Origin: Devosia psychrophila
GTDB taxonomy: Bacteria; Pseudomonadota; Alphaproteobacteria; Rhizobiales; Devosiaceae
DNA length: 64,000 bases
NCBI RefSeq assembly: GCF_000971275.1
Contig: NZ_LAPV01000134.1
Coordinates: 62,001 to 126,000, forward strand
Direction: 5' to 3'
Part shown: in pieces, positions 28,212 through 37,250 of the stretch
Layout of the letters: each line of letters opens with the position of its first letter
How positions within the stretch are numbered: the stretch's first letter is position 1
Notes under the pieces: generated by a model
The model's input: only the letters and a program-made list of their open reading frames with translations
The model's database searches: none
What the model was told of the DNA's origin: nothing
Translations under genes and position numbers: made by a program

Positions 28212-28769
28212 TCAGACGCCAAGTTCGATTTCGCGGCAGATGCCGGCGAGCAGGTTCCAGACGTGATCGGCGAACGAGTGCCAGACTTCGATGCGGAAAC
28301 TGTCCGGCCCTTGGCGCAGCAGGATGATCTGTGCCTTGTCGATAATGGTGCGACAGCCGCTGCCAACCGGCATGGCGGCGATATCGAAGGCTATGGTGGC
28401 CTGCAGCGCGAGAACCGCCTCCGGGCCTTCGACGGTAATGCCGACTTCGCGGTGGCCGACATCGACGAGGCTATGGATTGTGGTGGCATAGAGTTCGCCA
28501 AAGGCGCTCTCGATGGCGTCCTGCTCGGCGAGAGGCGCGATGAGATACCATTCGTCGGGACCGATGCAGGTGGCGATGCGGCCGGAAGCCGAGACCAGAC
28601 CGCCGGTGGTGGGTGGCAGGTTGCCGCCCCAGATCGTCGATGCTGCGGCCAGGTTCTGTGGATCAATCCGCAGGATGAAGCGGGCGCAGTCTTCGACCGG
28701 GCGCATGTTGACGCGGGCGTGTGGGCCGGCTAGTGCGCGTCCGACCAGAGGATGATGGGTGTGCATCAT
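28212..28769 (-). CDS. soxG: Sarcosine oxidase gamma subunit
   Basis: The small gamma subunit of heterotetrameric sarcosine oxidase, with 185 residues. Its fold resembles part of the aminomethyltransferase family and it contacts the alpha subunit. Visible features are HPLVGRAL near the N-terminus, CARFILRI, GPDEWYLIAP, and DVGHREVGITVEGPEAVLALQA (written here in part) around the middle. ATG 28769 with GGAG directly after the soxA stop was chosen; the frame remains open upstream into soxA. It is the last subunit gene of soxBDAG. Confidence 0.9.
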   Translation of the reverse strand: MMHTHHPLVGRALAGPHARVNMRPVEDCARFILRIDPQNLAAASTIWGGNLPPTTGGLVSASGRIATCIGPDEWYLIAPLAEQDAIESAFGELYATTIHSLVDVGHREVGITVEGPEAVLALQATIAFDIAAMPVGSGCRTIIDKAQIILLRQGPDSFRIEVWHSFADHVWNLLAGICREIELGV

Positions 28770-28779
28770 TCTGTGCTCC

Positions 28780-31773
28780 TTAAGCGCTGAGGCGCGTGTT
28801 TTCGGGGTCGAGGAAGACGGTGCCGGTAACTTCGGCCTGCAAAGTGCCATCCGGCATCGGAATATGCACCGTCTCACCCATGCGGCCATTGCCGCCTTCG
28901 ATCACGGCCAGCGCGATTGATCGGCCAAGCGCCACGCTCCAGTACGACGAGGTGACATGGCCCACCATCGTCATGGGCACGGACTGATTGGGATCGAGTA
29001 CGATCTGGGCGCCTTCTTCGAGCACCACTTTTGGATCGGCGGTCAGCAGGCCCACCAAGTGCTTGCGGTCGGTCTTGAGCATGTCCGGACGGGCCAACGA
29101 GCGCTTGCCGACGAAATCGGGTTTGGCCTTGCCAATGGCCCAGCCGAGGCCTGCATCATCGGGCGTCAGCGTGCCGTCAGTGTCCTGCCCGACGATAATA
29201 TAGCCCTTTTCGGCCCGCAACACGTGCATGGTCTCGGTGCCATAAGGCGTGACGCCGTAGGCCTGGCCTTCGGCGATGAGCTTTTCCCACACGGCGCGGC
29301 CATATCGGGCCGGCACGTTGACCTCGTAGCCGCGTTCGCCACTAAAGCTCATGCGGAACAGGCGGGTCGGAACGCCGCAGATGCGGCCCACGCCGACCGA
29401 CATGTGCGGGAATGCCTCTTCCGACAGATCGATGCCTTCGACCAGGGGCGCCAGAAGGTTGCGCGCGTTGGGGCCGTTTATGGCAATGACCGACCACTGC
29501 TCGGTGGTCGAGGTGAGCCAGACCTTGAGATCGGGGAATTCGGTTTGCAGGTAATCTTCCATCATGTTGAGCACGCGGGCGGCGCCGCCCGTCGTGGTCG
29601 TCACATGGAAGCGGTCGTGGGTCAGGCGGCCGATAACGCCGTCGTCACGAATGAAGCCATCCTCGCCGAGCAACACGCCATAGCGGCAGCGACCAGGCTG
29701 CAGCTTGCTCCACGGGTTGGTATACATGCGATTGAGGAATTCGGCGGCATCGGGGCCGACGATCTCGATCTTGCCCAGGGTGGATGCATCGAAGATGCCG
29801 AGAGAGTCGCGCGTCGCCTTGCATTCACGGGCCACGGCGGCGTGCATGTCCTCGCCCGGCTTCGGGAAATACCAGGCGCGGCGCCACAGGGCAACGGGTT
29901 CGAAGACGGCACCGTGTTCTTCAGCCCAGGCGTCGATCGAGGTCTTGCGGGTAACATCGAACAGGCGACCACGATTGTAGCCGGCGAAGGCGCCAAAAGT
30001 GGTTGGCGTGTAGGGCGGGCGGAAGGTGGTGAGCCCGACTGATGGCACCGGGCGTTGCACGGCGTCGGCCGCAATGGCCAGACCATTGATGTTGGAGGTC
30101 TTGCCCTGATCGGTCGCCATGCCGGTGGTGGTGTAGCGCTTGATATGCTCGATGGATTTAAAGCCTTCGCGCACGGCAAGACGGATGTCCTTGGCGGTGA
30201 CGTCGTTCTGGAAATCGATAAAGGCCTTGGCCGTGTCAGCGTTCCTGTCGGTCGGCAATTCACGGCTGCTGATGCCGGTCATGTCTAGTTCGTCATTGAC
30301 GGCATAGATCGACGCCTTGGCCGTGAAGCCGGCATCCATGGCAGCGTCGACGCCGGCCTCTGCGCCTTCCGCGAGCACCCTGGCCAGGCCGAAATCGCCA
30401 TTGCCGGCACCGGCGCAACGGCTTTGTTCGACATGCTTGGACGGCAGGAAGACCTGCGCGTCCTCGCGCCATTCCAGCTTGCCTTGTGAATGGGAGAACA
30501 GGTGGAGTGTCGGGTTCCAGCCGCCGCTCATCAGCAGCGTATCACAGGCAAACTCGCGGGCCTGAGCAGCGCTGCCGTGGATTGGCTTGGCGCGCAGCGA
30601 GGAAATGCGCAAGCGGCCCTTGGTGCCGGTAACTGTCCAGCTGGTGAGCACTTCGATGCCGAGTGCCGATGCACTGGCTGTGAGGTGAGCCGGAACGATT
30701 GGTCGGATATCGATGATGGCCACAACCTTGACGCCGGCGCGGGCCAGATCGAAGGCGGCGAGCCAGGCGCTGTCATGGGTGGTCACCACGACGGGGCTGG
30801 CGCCGACCTTGACGCCATAGCGGTTGAGATAGGTGCGGGCGGCGCTGGCCAGCATGACGCCGGGACGATCATTGCCGTCAAACACCAGCGGTTTTTCGAT
30901 GGCGCCCTGGGCGAGCACGACCTGCTTGGCACGGACCTTCCACATGCGTTCGCGCGGCGTGCCCTCAGGGGCAGAGGCGAGGTGGTCGGTAATGCGCTGG
31001 CACAGGCCGACGAAATTCTGGTGGTAGTAGCCGATGGCCGTGGTGCGCGGCAGCAGGGTGACATTGGCCATGCCGGCCAGTTCATCCACGCTCGCCTTGA
31101 GCCAGGCCCAACCGGTCAGGCCATCAATGCCCCCATCCGTCTCCGACAGCAGCGAACCGCCCAATTCGGCCTGTTCGTCGACCAGGAGTACCTTTGCGCC
31201 GCTGCGGCCGGCTTCGAGTGCAGCCGCGAGGCCCGCCGGACCGGCACCGACAACGAGCACGTCGCAATGCGCGAAGCGGCTGGAATAGATGTCGGGATCG
31301 GGCAGGGTAGGCGACTTGCCCAAGCCTGCCGTACCGCGAATGATCGGCTCATAGACCTTGTTCCAAAAGCTCTTCGGCCACATGAAAGTCTTGTAGTAGA
31401 AACCAGCCGAAAACAGCATGTAGAGCACATCGTTGATGGCGCCGACGTCGCGCTCCAGCGATGGCCAATGGTTCTGGCTGATGGTCTTGAGACCCTGCGA
31501 AATCTCGACGACCGTGGCGCGGCTATTCGGCTCGACGCGGCCGGGGCCGTGATCGATGCCGAGCAGGGCATTTGGTTCTTCCGAGCCGGCCGAGAGAAAG
31601 CCGCGCGGGCGATGATACTTGAACGACCGACCAACCAGATGCTGCCCACTGGCCAACAGGGCCGAGGCGACGGTGTCGCCTTCAAAACCGTCATAGGTCT
31701 TGTCGTTGAAGGTGAACTGGACTGGCTTGCTGGGATCGACGCGGCCCTTGCCGGGAATGCGGAAAGTGCTCAT
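28780..31773 (-). CDS. soxA: Sarcosine oxidase alpha subunit
   Basis: The large subunit of tetrameric sarcosine oxidase, which demethylates sarcosine to glycine. In the tetramer it binds NAD+ and hosts tetrahydrofolate, producing 5,10-methylene-THF. It has 997 residues, the usual size. The N-terminal region is 2Fe-2S-like (VQFTFNDKTYDGFEGDTVAS); the dinucleotide fold VVGAGPAGLAAALEAGRSG is at about 173-191; the C-terminal GcvT-type folate domain covers roughly 600-990 (FDASTLGKIEIVGPDAAEFL, GERGYEVNVP). Its ATG overlaps the soxD stop by four bases. Confidence 0.96.
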   Translation of the reverse strand: MSTFRIPGKGRVDPSKPVQFTFNDKTYDGFEGDTVASALLASGQHLVGRSFKYHRPRGFLSAGSEEPNALLGIDHGPGRVEPNSRATVVEISQGLKTISQNHWPSLERDVGAINDVLYMLFSAGFYYKTFMWPKSFWNKVYEPIIRGTAGLGKSPTLPDPDIYSSRFAHCDVLVVGAGPAGLAAALEAGRSGAKVLLVDEQAELGGSLLSETDGGIDGLTGWAWLKASVDELAGMANVTLLPRTTAIGYYHQNFVGLCQRITDHLASAPEGTPRERMWKVRAKQVVLAQGAIEKPLVFDGNDRPGVMLASAARTYLNRYGVKVGASPVVVTTHDSAWLAAFDLARAGVKVVAIIDIRPIVPAHLTASASALGIEVLTSWTVTGTKGRLRISSLRAKPIHGSAAQAREFACDTLLMSGGWNPTLHLFSHSQGKLEWREDAQVFLPSKHVEQSRCAGAGNGDFGLARVLAEGAEAGVDAAMDAGFTAKASIYAVNDELDMTGISSRELPTDRNADTAKAFIDFQNDVTAKDIRLAVREGFKSIEHIKRYTTTGMATDQGKTSNINGLAIAADAVQRPVPSVGLTTFRPPYTPTTFGAFAGYNRGRLFDVTRKTSIDAWAEEHGAVFEPVALWRRAWYFPKPGEDMHAAVARECKATRDSLGIFDASTLGKIEIVGPDAAEFLNRMYTNPWSKLQPGRCRYGVLLGEDGFIRDDGVIGRLTHDRFHVTTTTGGAARVLNMMEDYLQTEFPDLKVWLTSTTEQWSVIAINGPNARNLLAPLVEGIDLSEEAFPHMSVGVGRICGVPTRLFRMSFSGERGYEVNVPARYGRAVWEKLIAEGQAYGVTPYGTETMHVLRAEKGYIIVGQDTDGTLTPDDAGLGWAIGKAKPDFVGKRSLARPDMLKTDRKHLVGLLTADPKVVLEEGAQIVLDPNQSVPMTMVGHVTSSYWSVALGRSIALAVIEGGNGRMGETVHIPMPDGTLQAEVTGTVFLDPENTRLSA

Positions 31774-32072
31774 GAGCGCGCGGCCTCAAGTTCAGCCTGA
31801 TCGGGGCGGGGCAGCCCGGCTTTGTAAGTCATGACGAACTTGTCGGTGACGGTGTCGCGGACCGCATTGAAGAAACGGCCACAGCCATGCATGTGCCGCC
31901 AGCGTTCGTAGTGGATGCCGCGTGCATTGGAGCGGATATAGAGGAAGTCGCGCCACTCGTCGTCCGTCGTGCTGGACGGGTTTTGCGGGCGAACGATATG
32001 TGCCTCGCCGCCATAGGTAAATTCGAGCTCTGGGCGTTCGGCAGCGCAGTAGGGGCAGCGGATTAGAAGCAT
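31770..32072 (-). CDS. soxD: Sarcosine oxidase delta subunit
   Basis: The zinc-binding delta subunit, with 100 residues from ATG 32072; the frame is open seven codons upstream. C6-x2-C9 (RCPYCAAERPELEF) with H60/H62 and C64 (RHMHGCGRFFN) are the expected zinc ligands. The family hallmark WRDFLYIRSNARG lies in the middle and a basic/acidic tail follows. It lies between soxB and soxA, ten bases from soxB and overlapping soxA by four. Confidence 0.95.
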   Translation of the reverse strand: MLLIRCPYCAAERPELEFTYGGEAHIVRPQNPSSTTDDEWRDFLYIRSNARGIHYERWRHMHGCGRFFNAVRDTVTDKFVMTYKAGLPRPDQAELEAARS

Positions 32073-32082
32073 TGTACTTACC

Positions 32083-33336
32083 CTAGTGTGCAACGGCTGC
32101 CGCAGCAGCCTCGTCGATCAGCCGGCCGGTGGTGAACCGCTCCAGCGTGAATGGCGCGTTGATGGGATGGGGTTCGTCACGCGCAATGGTGTGGGCGAAA
32201 ACGTGGGCCGATCCGGGCGTGGCCTTGAAGCCGCCGGTGCCCCAGCCGCAATTGACGTAAAGCCCCGGAACCGGCGTCTTGCCCAGGATCGGCGAGCGAT
32301 CGGGGGTGACGTCGACGATGCCGCCCCATTTGCGCAGCATCCGCATACGGGTGAAAATCGGGAAGATTTCGCAGATGGCGGCGACGGTGTGCTCGATCAA
32401 CGGCAGGCCGCCGCGCTGGCTGTAGGACACGTATTGGTCCGTGCCCGAACCAATGACCAGCTCGCCCTTGTCGGACTGCGAAATGTAGGCGTGGACCGTG
32501 TTAGACATGACCACGCAGGGAAAGATCGGCTTGACCGGCTCGGAGACCAAAGCCTGAAGCGGATAGCTTTCCAGCGGCAGGCGGACGCCGGCCGAATCCA
32601 TCACCACCGAAGTATTGCCGGCGGCAGAGACAGCGACTTTCTTGGCCTTGATGAAGCCACGCGCCGTATCGACGCCGATGACCTTTCCGGATGCGTCTCG
32701 GCGGATGGCAGTAACCGGGCAGTTCTGGATGATGTCGACGCCGCGCGATGCTGCGCCGCGCGCATAGCCCCAGGCCACGGCATCGTGCCGGGCAACACCG
32801 CCGCGCCGCTGCAGGGCTGCGCCCATGACAGGGTAGCGCGCATCGGGCGAAATATTGAGCGGCGGACAAAATTCCTGAGCCTGCTCGGCAGTCAGCCATT
32901 CATTGTCGATGCCGTTAAGGCGATTGGAATGGACGTGGCGCTTGAAGCTCTGCACGTCGTGCACATTATGCGCCAGCATCATCACGCCGCGCTGCGAAAA
33001 CATGACGTTGTAATTGAGCTCCTGGCTTAGGCCCTCCCAGAGCTTCATCGAATGCTCATAGAGCATCGCGCTTTCGTCATAGAGGTAGTTCGAGCGGATG
33101 ATGGTGGTGTTGCGACCGGTATTGCCGCCACCGAGCCAGCCTTTTTCGATCACCGCGACATTGGTAATGCCGTGTTCCTTGGCGAGATAGTAGGCTGCGC
33201 CCAGGCCATGACCGCCGGCCCCGACGATGATGACATCGTACTCGGCCTTGGGCTGGGCGTCGGGCCACTGAGGCTTCCAGTTCTTGTGCCCCGTCAGGGC
33301 ATTGGCCAGCAGTGACGGAAACGAAAAGCGGGTCAT
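32083..33336 (-). CDS. soxB: Sarcosine oxidase beta subunit
   Basis: The catalytic beta subunit, with noncovalent FAD where sarcosine is oxidised and covalent FMN that passes electrons to oxygen. It has 417 residues. The FAD motif [15 protein letters not shown] is at 38-52, the [16 protein letters not shown] loop at 69-84, and the probable FMN-linking His is H184 in [18 protein letters not shown] lies before the ATG. It is the first gene of soxBDAG. Its promoter shares a two-part motif with the etfB promoter. Confidence 0.96.
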   Translation of the reverse strand: MTRFSFPSLLANALTGHKNWKPQWPDAQPKAEYDVIIVGAGGHGLGAAYYLAKEHGITNVAVIEKGWLGGGNTGRNTTIIRSNYLYDESAMLYEHSMKLWEGLSQELNYNVMFSQRGVMMLAHNVHDVQSFKRHVHSNRLNGIDNEWLTAEQAQEFCPPLNISPDARYPVMGAALQRRGGVARHDAVAWGYARGAASRGVDIIQNCPVTAIRRDASGKVIGVDTARGFIKAKKVAVSAAGNTSVVMDSAGVRLPLESYPLQALVSEPVKPIFPCVVMSNTVHAYISQSDKGELVIGSGTDQYVSYSQRGGLPLIEHTVAAICEIFPIFTRMRMLRKWGGIVDVTPDRSPILGKTPVPGLYVNCGWGTGGFKATPGSAHVFAHTIARDEPHPINAPFTLERFTTGRLIDEAAAAAVAH

Positions 33337-33368
33337 TGCTTACCTCGGGCGAAAATTGTTTAGCGTAT

Positions 33369-33409
33369 CATTGCGACATTGAAGCCGACAGGACAGTACG
33401 TTTGCGTCA
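33369..33409 (-). promoter_or_regulatory. Two-part motif upstream of soxB, shared with the etfB promoter
   Basis: Reading toward soxB, TGACGCAAACGT (33409-33398) is followed after 19 bases by TGTCGCAATG (33378-33369). The same two blocks with a 20-base gap lie before etfB. Both contain the direct repeat TGWCGCAA. This is a good candidate operator for the AraC-type regulators of the island; the role is inferred. Confidence 0.6.
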
Positions 33410-33442
33410 AACGGATCGCAGGTAAACGACATCCGGCATGTG

Positions 33443-34498
33443 TCAGGCTAGCTCGAGTTCCGGTGCCGCGCTCTTTGTCCTCTTGCGGACTTCGTGCGGC
33501 GTGCTGTCGAAGCGCTGGCGGAACATGCGGCTCAGATGGGACGAATCGCAGAAGCCGCATTCGACGGCAATCGCCGTGACCGACTTGTCCGTGGTTTCAA
33601 TCAGATGGCGCGCATAGGTCAGGCGGATTTGCAGGAACGCGGCCTGCGGCGAGGCGTCGAGGGCCGCCCGGAAATGGCGTTCGAGCTGGCGCTTGCTGTT
33701 GCCCATGCGGCGAGCCAGTTCGGTTACCGAAAGAGGATTGTCGATGTTCTGCTGCATCAGCAGCAGCGCCCGCATCACCATCGGGTCACGCGTTGAAATA
33801 CCCATCGGCACCCCGGGCTGCGACTTTTCGGGCCGCAGCGCATCGTCGATGATCATGATGTGAAGGCTCTTGCTGGCCTGGGCCCGGCCAACGTGCTTCT
33901 CGACCAGATAAGCAGCCAGATGGGCCGAGCTGGCGCCGCCCGAACAGGTCAGGCGATCGCCGTCATCGATGAAGATCTGGTCGGAGACCGGGTTGAGGCC
34001 ATCGAACTGTTCGAGGAAATCGGCGTGATGGAACCAGCTGACGCAGCAGCGATAGCCCTGCATCAGGCCGGCCTTGTGCAGCAGGAAGCCGCCAGTGCAA
34101 ACACCAACCAGCGGCACGCCGGCTGCCGCTGCCTTATCGAGATAGGCGGTATATTCAGCGCCCAGGCCCGACATGTCATCCATGATGCCGCCGATTACCA
34201 CGATGTAGTCGAACTTCGTCGGGTCACCGAGCCGCTCATTGGGCTGCACGGCAATGCCGCTGCTCGACGGTACCGCGTTCATCGTGTCGGACAGCACGGT
34301 CCAGCCGCACATGATCGGGCGGCTGCGGTCACCCTCGTCGGCGGCAAGGCGCAGGACGTCGACGAAGTTGGCGAAGGCGCAAAGCGTGAAGCGCTTGGCT
34401 AGGATAAAACCGACCGAAAGGCGAAGCCCGTCGGGGCGTGCGCGGTAGGCTTTGGGGGAGGTCGCATTTGTCCGGTTGCGGCCCATCCTGATATCCAT
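33443..34498 (-). CDS. Second GlxA/GbdR-like AraC-family regulator
   Basis: A 351-residue regulator of the same two-domain type as the one near gbcA. The ligand domain has VGFILAKRFTLCAFANFVDVL at about 28-48 (in part) and the nucleophile-elbow-like GVCTGGFLLHKAG. The C-terminal AraC domain has LSVTELARRMGNSKRQLERHF and AVECGFCDSSHLSRMFRQRF. ATG 34498 with AGGGGC upstream was chosen; the frame stays open another 111 codons, but that part lies inside etfB on the other strand and is not family-like. It lies between divergent etfB and downstream soxB, so it may control both. It could be the true GbdR counterpart. Confidence 0.85.
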   Translation of the reverse strand: MDIRMGRNRTNATSPKAYRARPDGLRLSVGFILAKRFTLCAFANFVDVLRLAADEGDRSRPIMCGWTVLSDTMNAVPSSSGIAVQPNERLGDPTKFDYIVVIGGIMDDMSGLGAEYTAYLDKAAAAGVPLVGVCTGGFLLHKAGLMQGYRCCVSWFHHADFLEQFDGLNPVSDQIFIDDGDRLTCSGGASSAHLAAYLVEKHVGRAQASKSLHIMIIDDALRPEKSQPGVPMGISTRDPMVMRALLLMQQNIDNPLSVTELARRMGNSKRQLERHFRAALDASPQAAFLQIRLTYARHLIETTDKSVTAIAVECGFCDSSHLSRMFRQRFDSTPHEVRKRTKSAAPELELA

Positions 34499-34551
34499 CG
34501 CATCGCCCCTGCTGAATTCACGCCATCCATGTCGTATCGCTAATCCAATAT

Positions 34552-34593
34552 TGACGCAAACGTTCTGGCGAAGCGGCAAAAAGTGTCGCAATG
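34552..34593 (+). promoter_or_regulatory. Two-part motif upstream of etfB, shared with the soxB promoter
   Basis: TGACGCAAACGT (34552-34563), a 20-base spacer and TGTCGCAATG (34584-34593) lie 32-73 bases before the etfB ATG. Twenty-two of 22 motif bases are identical to the soxB copy while the spacer differs, which points to a protein-binding element rather than a recent duplication. Confidence 0.6.
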
Positions 34594-34624
34594 CTCCCTG
34601 CAAGATCGTTGGATTGGATTGCAG

Positions 34625-35374
34625 ATGAAAGTCTTGGTGCCTGTAAAACGCGTGGTCGACTACAACGTCAAGATCCGCGTAAAAGCCGATGGTTCGGGCG
34701 TCGATCTGGCCAATGTGAAGATGTCGATGAACCCCTTTGATGAGATCGCCCTCGAAGAAGCGATCCGCCTTAAGGAGGCCGGCAAGGTCACCGAGATTAT
34801 CGCCGTATCGATCGGGCCAGCCCAGGCGCATGACACGCTGCGTACCGCTCTCGCCATGGGCGCCGATCGCGCAATTCTGATTATTGTCGATGGTGCGGTG
34901 GAGCCGCTGGCAGTCGCCAAGCTACTCAAGGGCGTGGTCGAGGCCGAAGCGCCCCGCCTCGTCATCCTCGGCAAGCAAGCGATCGACGACGATTCCAACC
35001 AGACCGGCCAGATGCTGTCGGCACTGTTGGGCTGGTCGCAGGCGACCTTCGCATCCAAGCTCGAACTGGGCGACGACAAGGCCTTGGTGTTGCGTGAAGT
35101 CGATGGCGGCTTGCAGTCCATCGAAGTGTCGCTGCCCACCGTCGTCACCGTTGATCTCCGCCTCAACGAGCCCCGCTACGCCTCACTGCCCAACATCATG
35201 AAGGCCAAAAAGAAGCCGCTCGAGGAAAAGACTGCGGCCGATTACGGCGTCGATGTCGAGCCGCGACTGAAAGTGCTTAGGACCGAGGAGCCGGGTACGC
35301 GCAAGGCGGGCATCAGGGTCGGCAGCGTTGCCGAACTGGTCGACAAGCTGCGCAACGAAGCCCGCGTCATCTGA
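34625..35374 (+). CDS. etfB: Electron transfer flavoprotein beta subunit
   Basis: The small ETF subunit, which binds AMP and with EtfA shuttles electrons from flavin dehydrogenases to ETF-QO. It has 249 residues from ATG 34625 ([19 protein letters not shown]). Other family blocks are [32 protein letters not shown] (in part) and [21 protein letters not shown]. It is the first gene of etfB-etfA-purU-dehydrogenase, with the shared two-part motif upstream. That context suggests a dedicated ETF for methylglycine oxidation. Confidence 0.96.
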   Translation: MKVLVPVKRVVDYNVKIRVKADGSGVDLANVKMSMNPFDEIALEEAIRLKEAGKVTEIIAVSIGPAQAHDTLRTALAMGADRAILIIVDGAVEPLAVAKLLKGVVEAEAPRLVILGKQAIDDDSNQTGQMLSALLGWSQATFASKLELGDDKALVLREVDGGLQSIEVSLPTVVTVDLRLNEPRYASLPNIMKAKKKPLEEKTAADYGVDVEPRLKVLRTEEPGTRKAGIRVGSVAELVDKLRNEARVI

Positions 35375-35394
35375 CCCCGAGCGAGGATACACAA

Positions 35395-36324
35395 ATGGCT
35401 ATTCTACTTCTCGCTGAACATAACAATGTCACCGTCTCAGAGCTAACGGCGCGTGCGTTGACCGCCGCGTCCCAGATCGGTGCGGAAATCGATATCCTGG
35501 TGGCCGGCAAGGTTGCGCAGGGCGCTGCCGATGCGGCCGCAAAACTGGCTGGCGTCCGCAGGGTACTGCTGGCCGAGAGCGATGCGCTGGAAAACCAGCT
35601 GGCTGAGCCGCTGGCTGATCTGATCGTATCGTTGGCTGGTGGCTACGACGTGTTCGTGGCGGCAGCGACCACCACGGGCAAGAACGTGTTTCCCCGAGTC
35701 GCGGCCCTGCTCGACGTGATGCAGGTCTCCGAAATCGTCGAGGTGGTATCGCCCGACACTTTCAAGCGCCCGATCTATGCCGGCAATGCCATTCAGACCG
35801 TGCAGTCCAGCGACGCCAAGAAGGTCATCACTGTTCGTACATCCGGTTTTGCACCGGAGGGCAACGGAGCAGGGGCGCCCGTCGAGGCATTGACTGCGGT
35901 CGCCGATCGGGGTCTGTCGGTTTTCCTCGAAAACCGGATTGCCAAGAGCGATCGACCCGAACTGGGTTCGGCCCGCGTGGTTATCTCGGGCGGTCGGGCC
36001 TTGGGCTCGTTGGAGAAGTTCCGCGAGGTCATCCTGCCGATTGCCGACAAGCTCGGCGCCGCCGTGGGTGCATCGCGCGCCGCAGTGGATGCGGGTTATG
36101 CCCCCAACGACTGGCAGGTCGGCCAGACCGGCAAGATCGTAGCGCCGGACCTTTACATTGCGGTGGGCATTTCCGGTGCTATCCAGCACCTCGCTGGCAT
36201 GAAGGGCGCCAAGGTCATCGTGGCCATCAACAAGGATGGCGATGCGCCGATCTTCCAGATCGCCGACTATGGCTTGGTCGGTGACCTCTTCGAACTGCTG
36301 CCGGAACTTGAACGGCTGCTCTAG
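35395..36324 (+). CDS. etfA: Electron transfer flavoprotein alpha subunit
   Basis: The FAD-binding ETF subunit, with 309 residues. The C-terminal domain shows the FAD signature: [19 protein letters not shown] followed by [19 protein letters not shown] and [17 protein letters not shown]. The N-terminal domain contains the Rossmann-like repeats that pair with EtfB. It lies 20 bases after etfB and 26 before purU. Confidence 0.97.
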   Translation: MAILLLAEHNNVTVSELTARALTAASQIGAEIDILVAGKVAQGAADAAAKLAGVRRVLLAESDALENQLAEPLADLIVSLAGGYDVFVAAATTTGKNVFPRVAALLDVMQVSEIVEVVSPDTFKRPIYAGNAIQTVQSSDAKKVITVRTSGFAPEGNGAGAPVEALTAVADRGLSVFLENRIAKSDRPELGSARVVISGGRALGSLEKFREVILPIADKLGAAVGASRAAVDAGYAPNDWQVGQTGKIVAPDLYIAVGISGAIQHLAGMKGAKVIVAINKDGDAPIFQIADYGLVGDLFELLPELERLL

Positions 36325-36350
36325 GCGTCAATATCATTGGGACATCAACG

Positions 36351-37208
36351 ATGACCGAGAATAAGTTCATTTTGAAACTGAGCTGCCTTGACCAGCCGGG
36401 CATCGTTGCGGCCATCACGACCGCACTGGCGGCGCGAGGCGCCAACATCCTTGAATCCAACCAGTTCTGCGACCGCCCGACCAACGAACTGTTCCTGCGG
36501 ATCGCCTTTGCGGTGCCAGTGGCGACGACCCGCGATATTCTGGAGTTGGCGCTCAAACCGTCAGTCGATCGTTTCGACATGAAGCTCAAGATCGAGGACC
36601 TGTCGCGCCGGCCCAAGATCATCATCATGGTCTCGAAATTCGACCATGGCCTGCTCCACATTCTCTACCAGATCAAGGTCGGTTGGCTGAATGCGGAAGT
36701 CGCGGGCGTGGTGTCAAACCATGAGGATTCCCGCGCTACCACCGAGCATGAAGGCATTCCTTATCACTATTGGCCGGTAACCAAGGAAAACAAGGCCGAG
36801 CGCGAAGAACAGCTGATCGAGCTGGTCAAGGAAACCGGTGCCGAGCTGGTGGTGCTGGCGCGCTATATGCAGGTTCTGTCCAACGACCTGTCGAACCGGC
36901 TGTTCGGCATGATCATCAATATCCACCACTCGTTTTTACCGAGTTTCAAGGGTGCCAAGCCCTATCACCAGGCCCATGAGCGCGGCGTCAAATTGATCGG
37001 CGCGACTGGGCACTATGTGACGGCTGACCTCGATGAAGGCCCGATTATCGAGCAGGAAACCGAACGCGTCAGTCACGCCATGACGACGGAAGATTTCGTC
37101 GCCGCCGGCCGCGATATCGAGTCTCGCGTGCTGGCCCGCGCGGTGAAATTTCACCTTGAGGGCCGGGTGATGCTCAATCATCATCGGACCGTCGTCTTCA
37201 CTCAGTGA
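36351..37208 (+). CDS. purU: Formyltetrahydrofolate deformylase
   Basis: PurU hydrolyses 10-formyl-tetrahydrofolate to formate and free tetrahydrofolate. It has 285 residues, with an N-terminal ACT domain (KLSCLDQPGIVAAITTAL, about residues 6-25) and a C-terminal formyltransferase fold. The active-site segment NIHHSFLPSFKGAKPYHQA and the DLDEGPIIEQ loop are intact. It lies between etfA and the dehydrogenase. PurU beside sarcosine-oxidation genes makes sense, because demethylation loads one-carbon units onto folate and PurU recycles the carrier. Confidence 0.96.
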   Translation: MTENKFILKLSCLDQPGIVAAITTALAARGANILESNQFCDRPTNELFLRIAFAVPVATTRDILELALKPSVDRFDMKLKIEDLSRRPKIIIMVSKFDHGLLHILYQIKVGWLNAEVAGVVSNHEDSRATTEHEGIPYHYWPVTKENKAEREEQLIELVKETGAELVVLARYMQVLSNDLSNRLFGMIINIHHSFLPSFKGAKPYHQAHERGVKLIGATGHYVTADLDEGPIIEQETERVSHAMTTEDFVAAGRDIESRVLARAVKFHLEGRVMLNHHRTVVFTQ

Positions 37209-37250
37209 TCGCGTAAGCCTTCGACTAGCCCACCAATACGGAGATATTCA

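Noticed and set aside
34499-34831. N-terminal extension of the AraC-type gene to 34831
   Set aside because: The extra 111 codons run antisense through etfB and the shared promoter motif; the regulator homology starts at ATG 34498.
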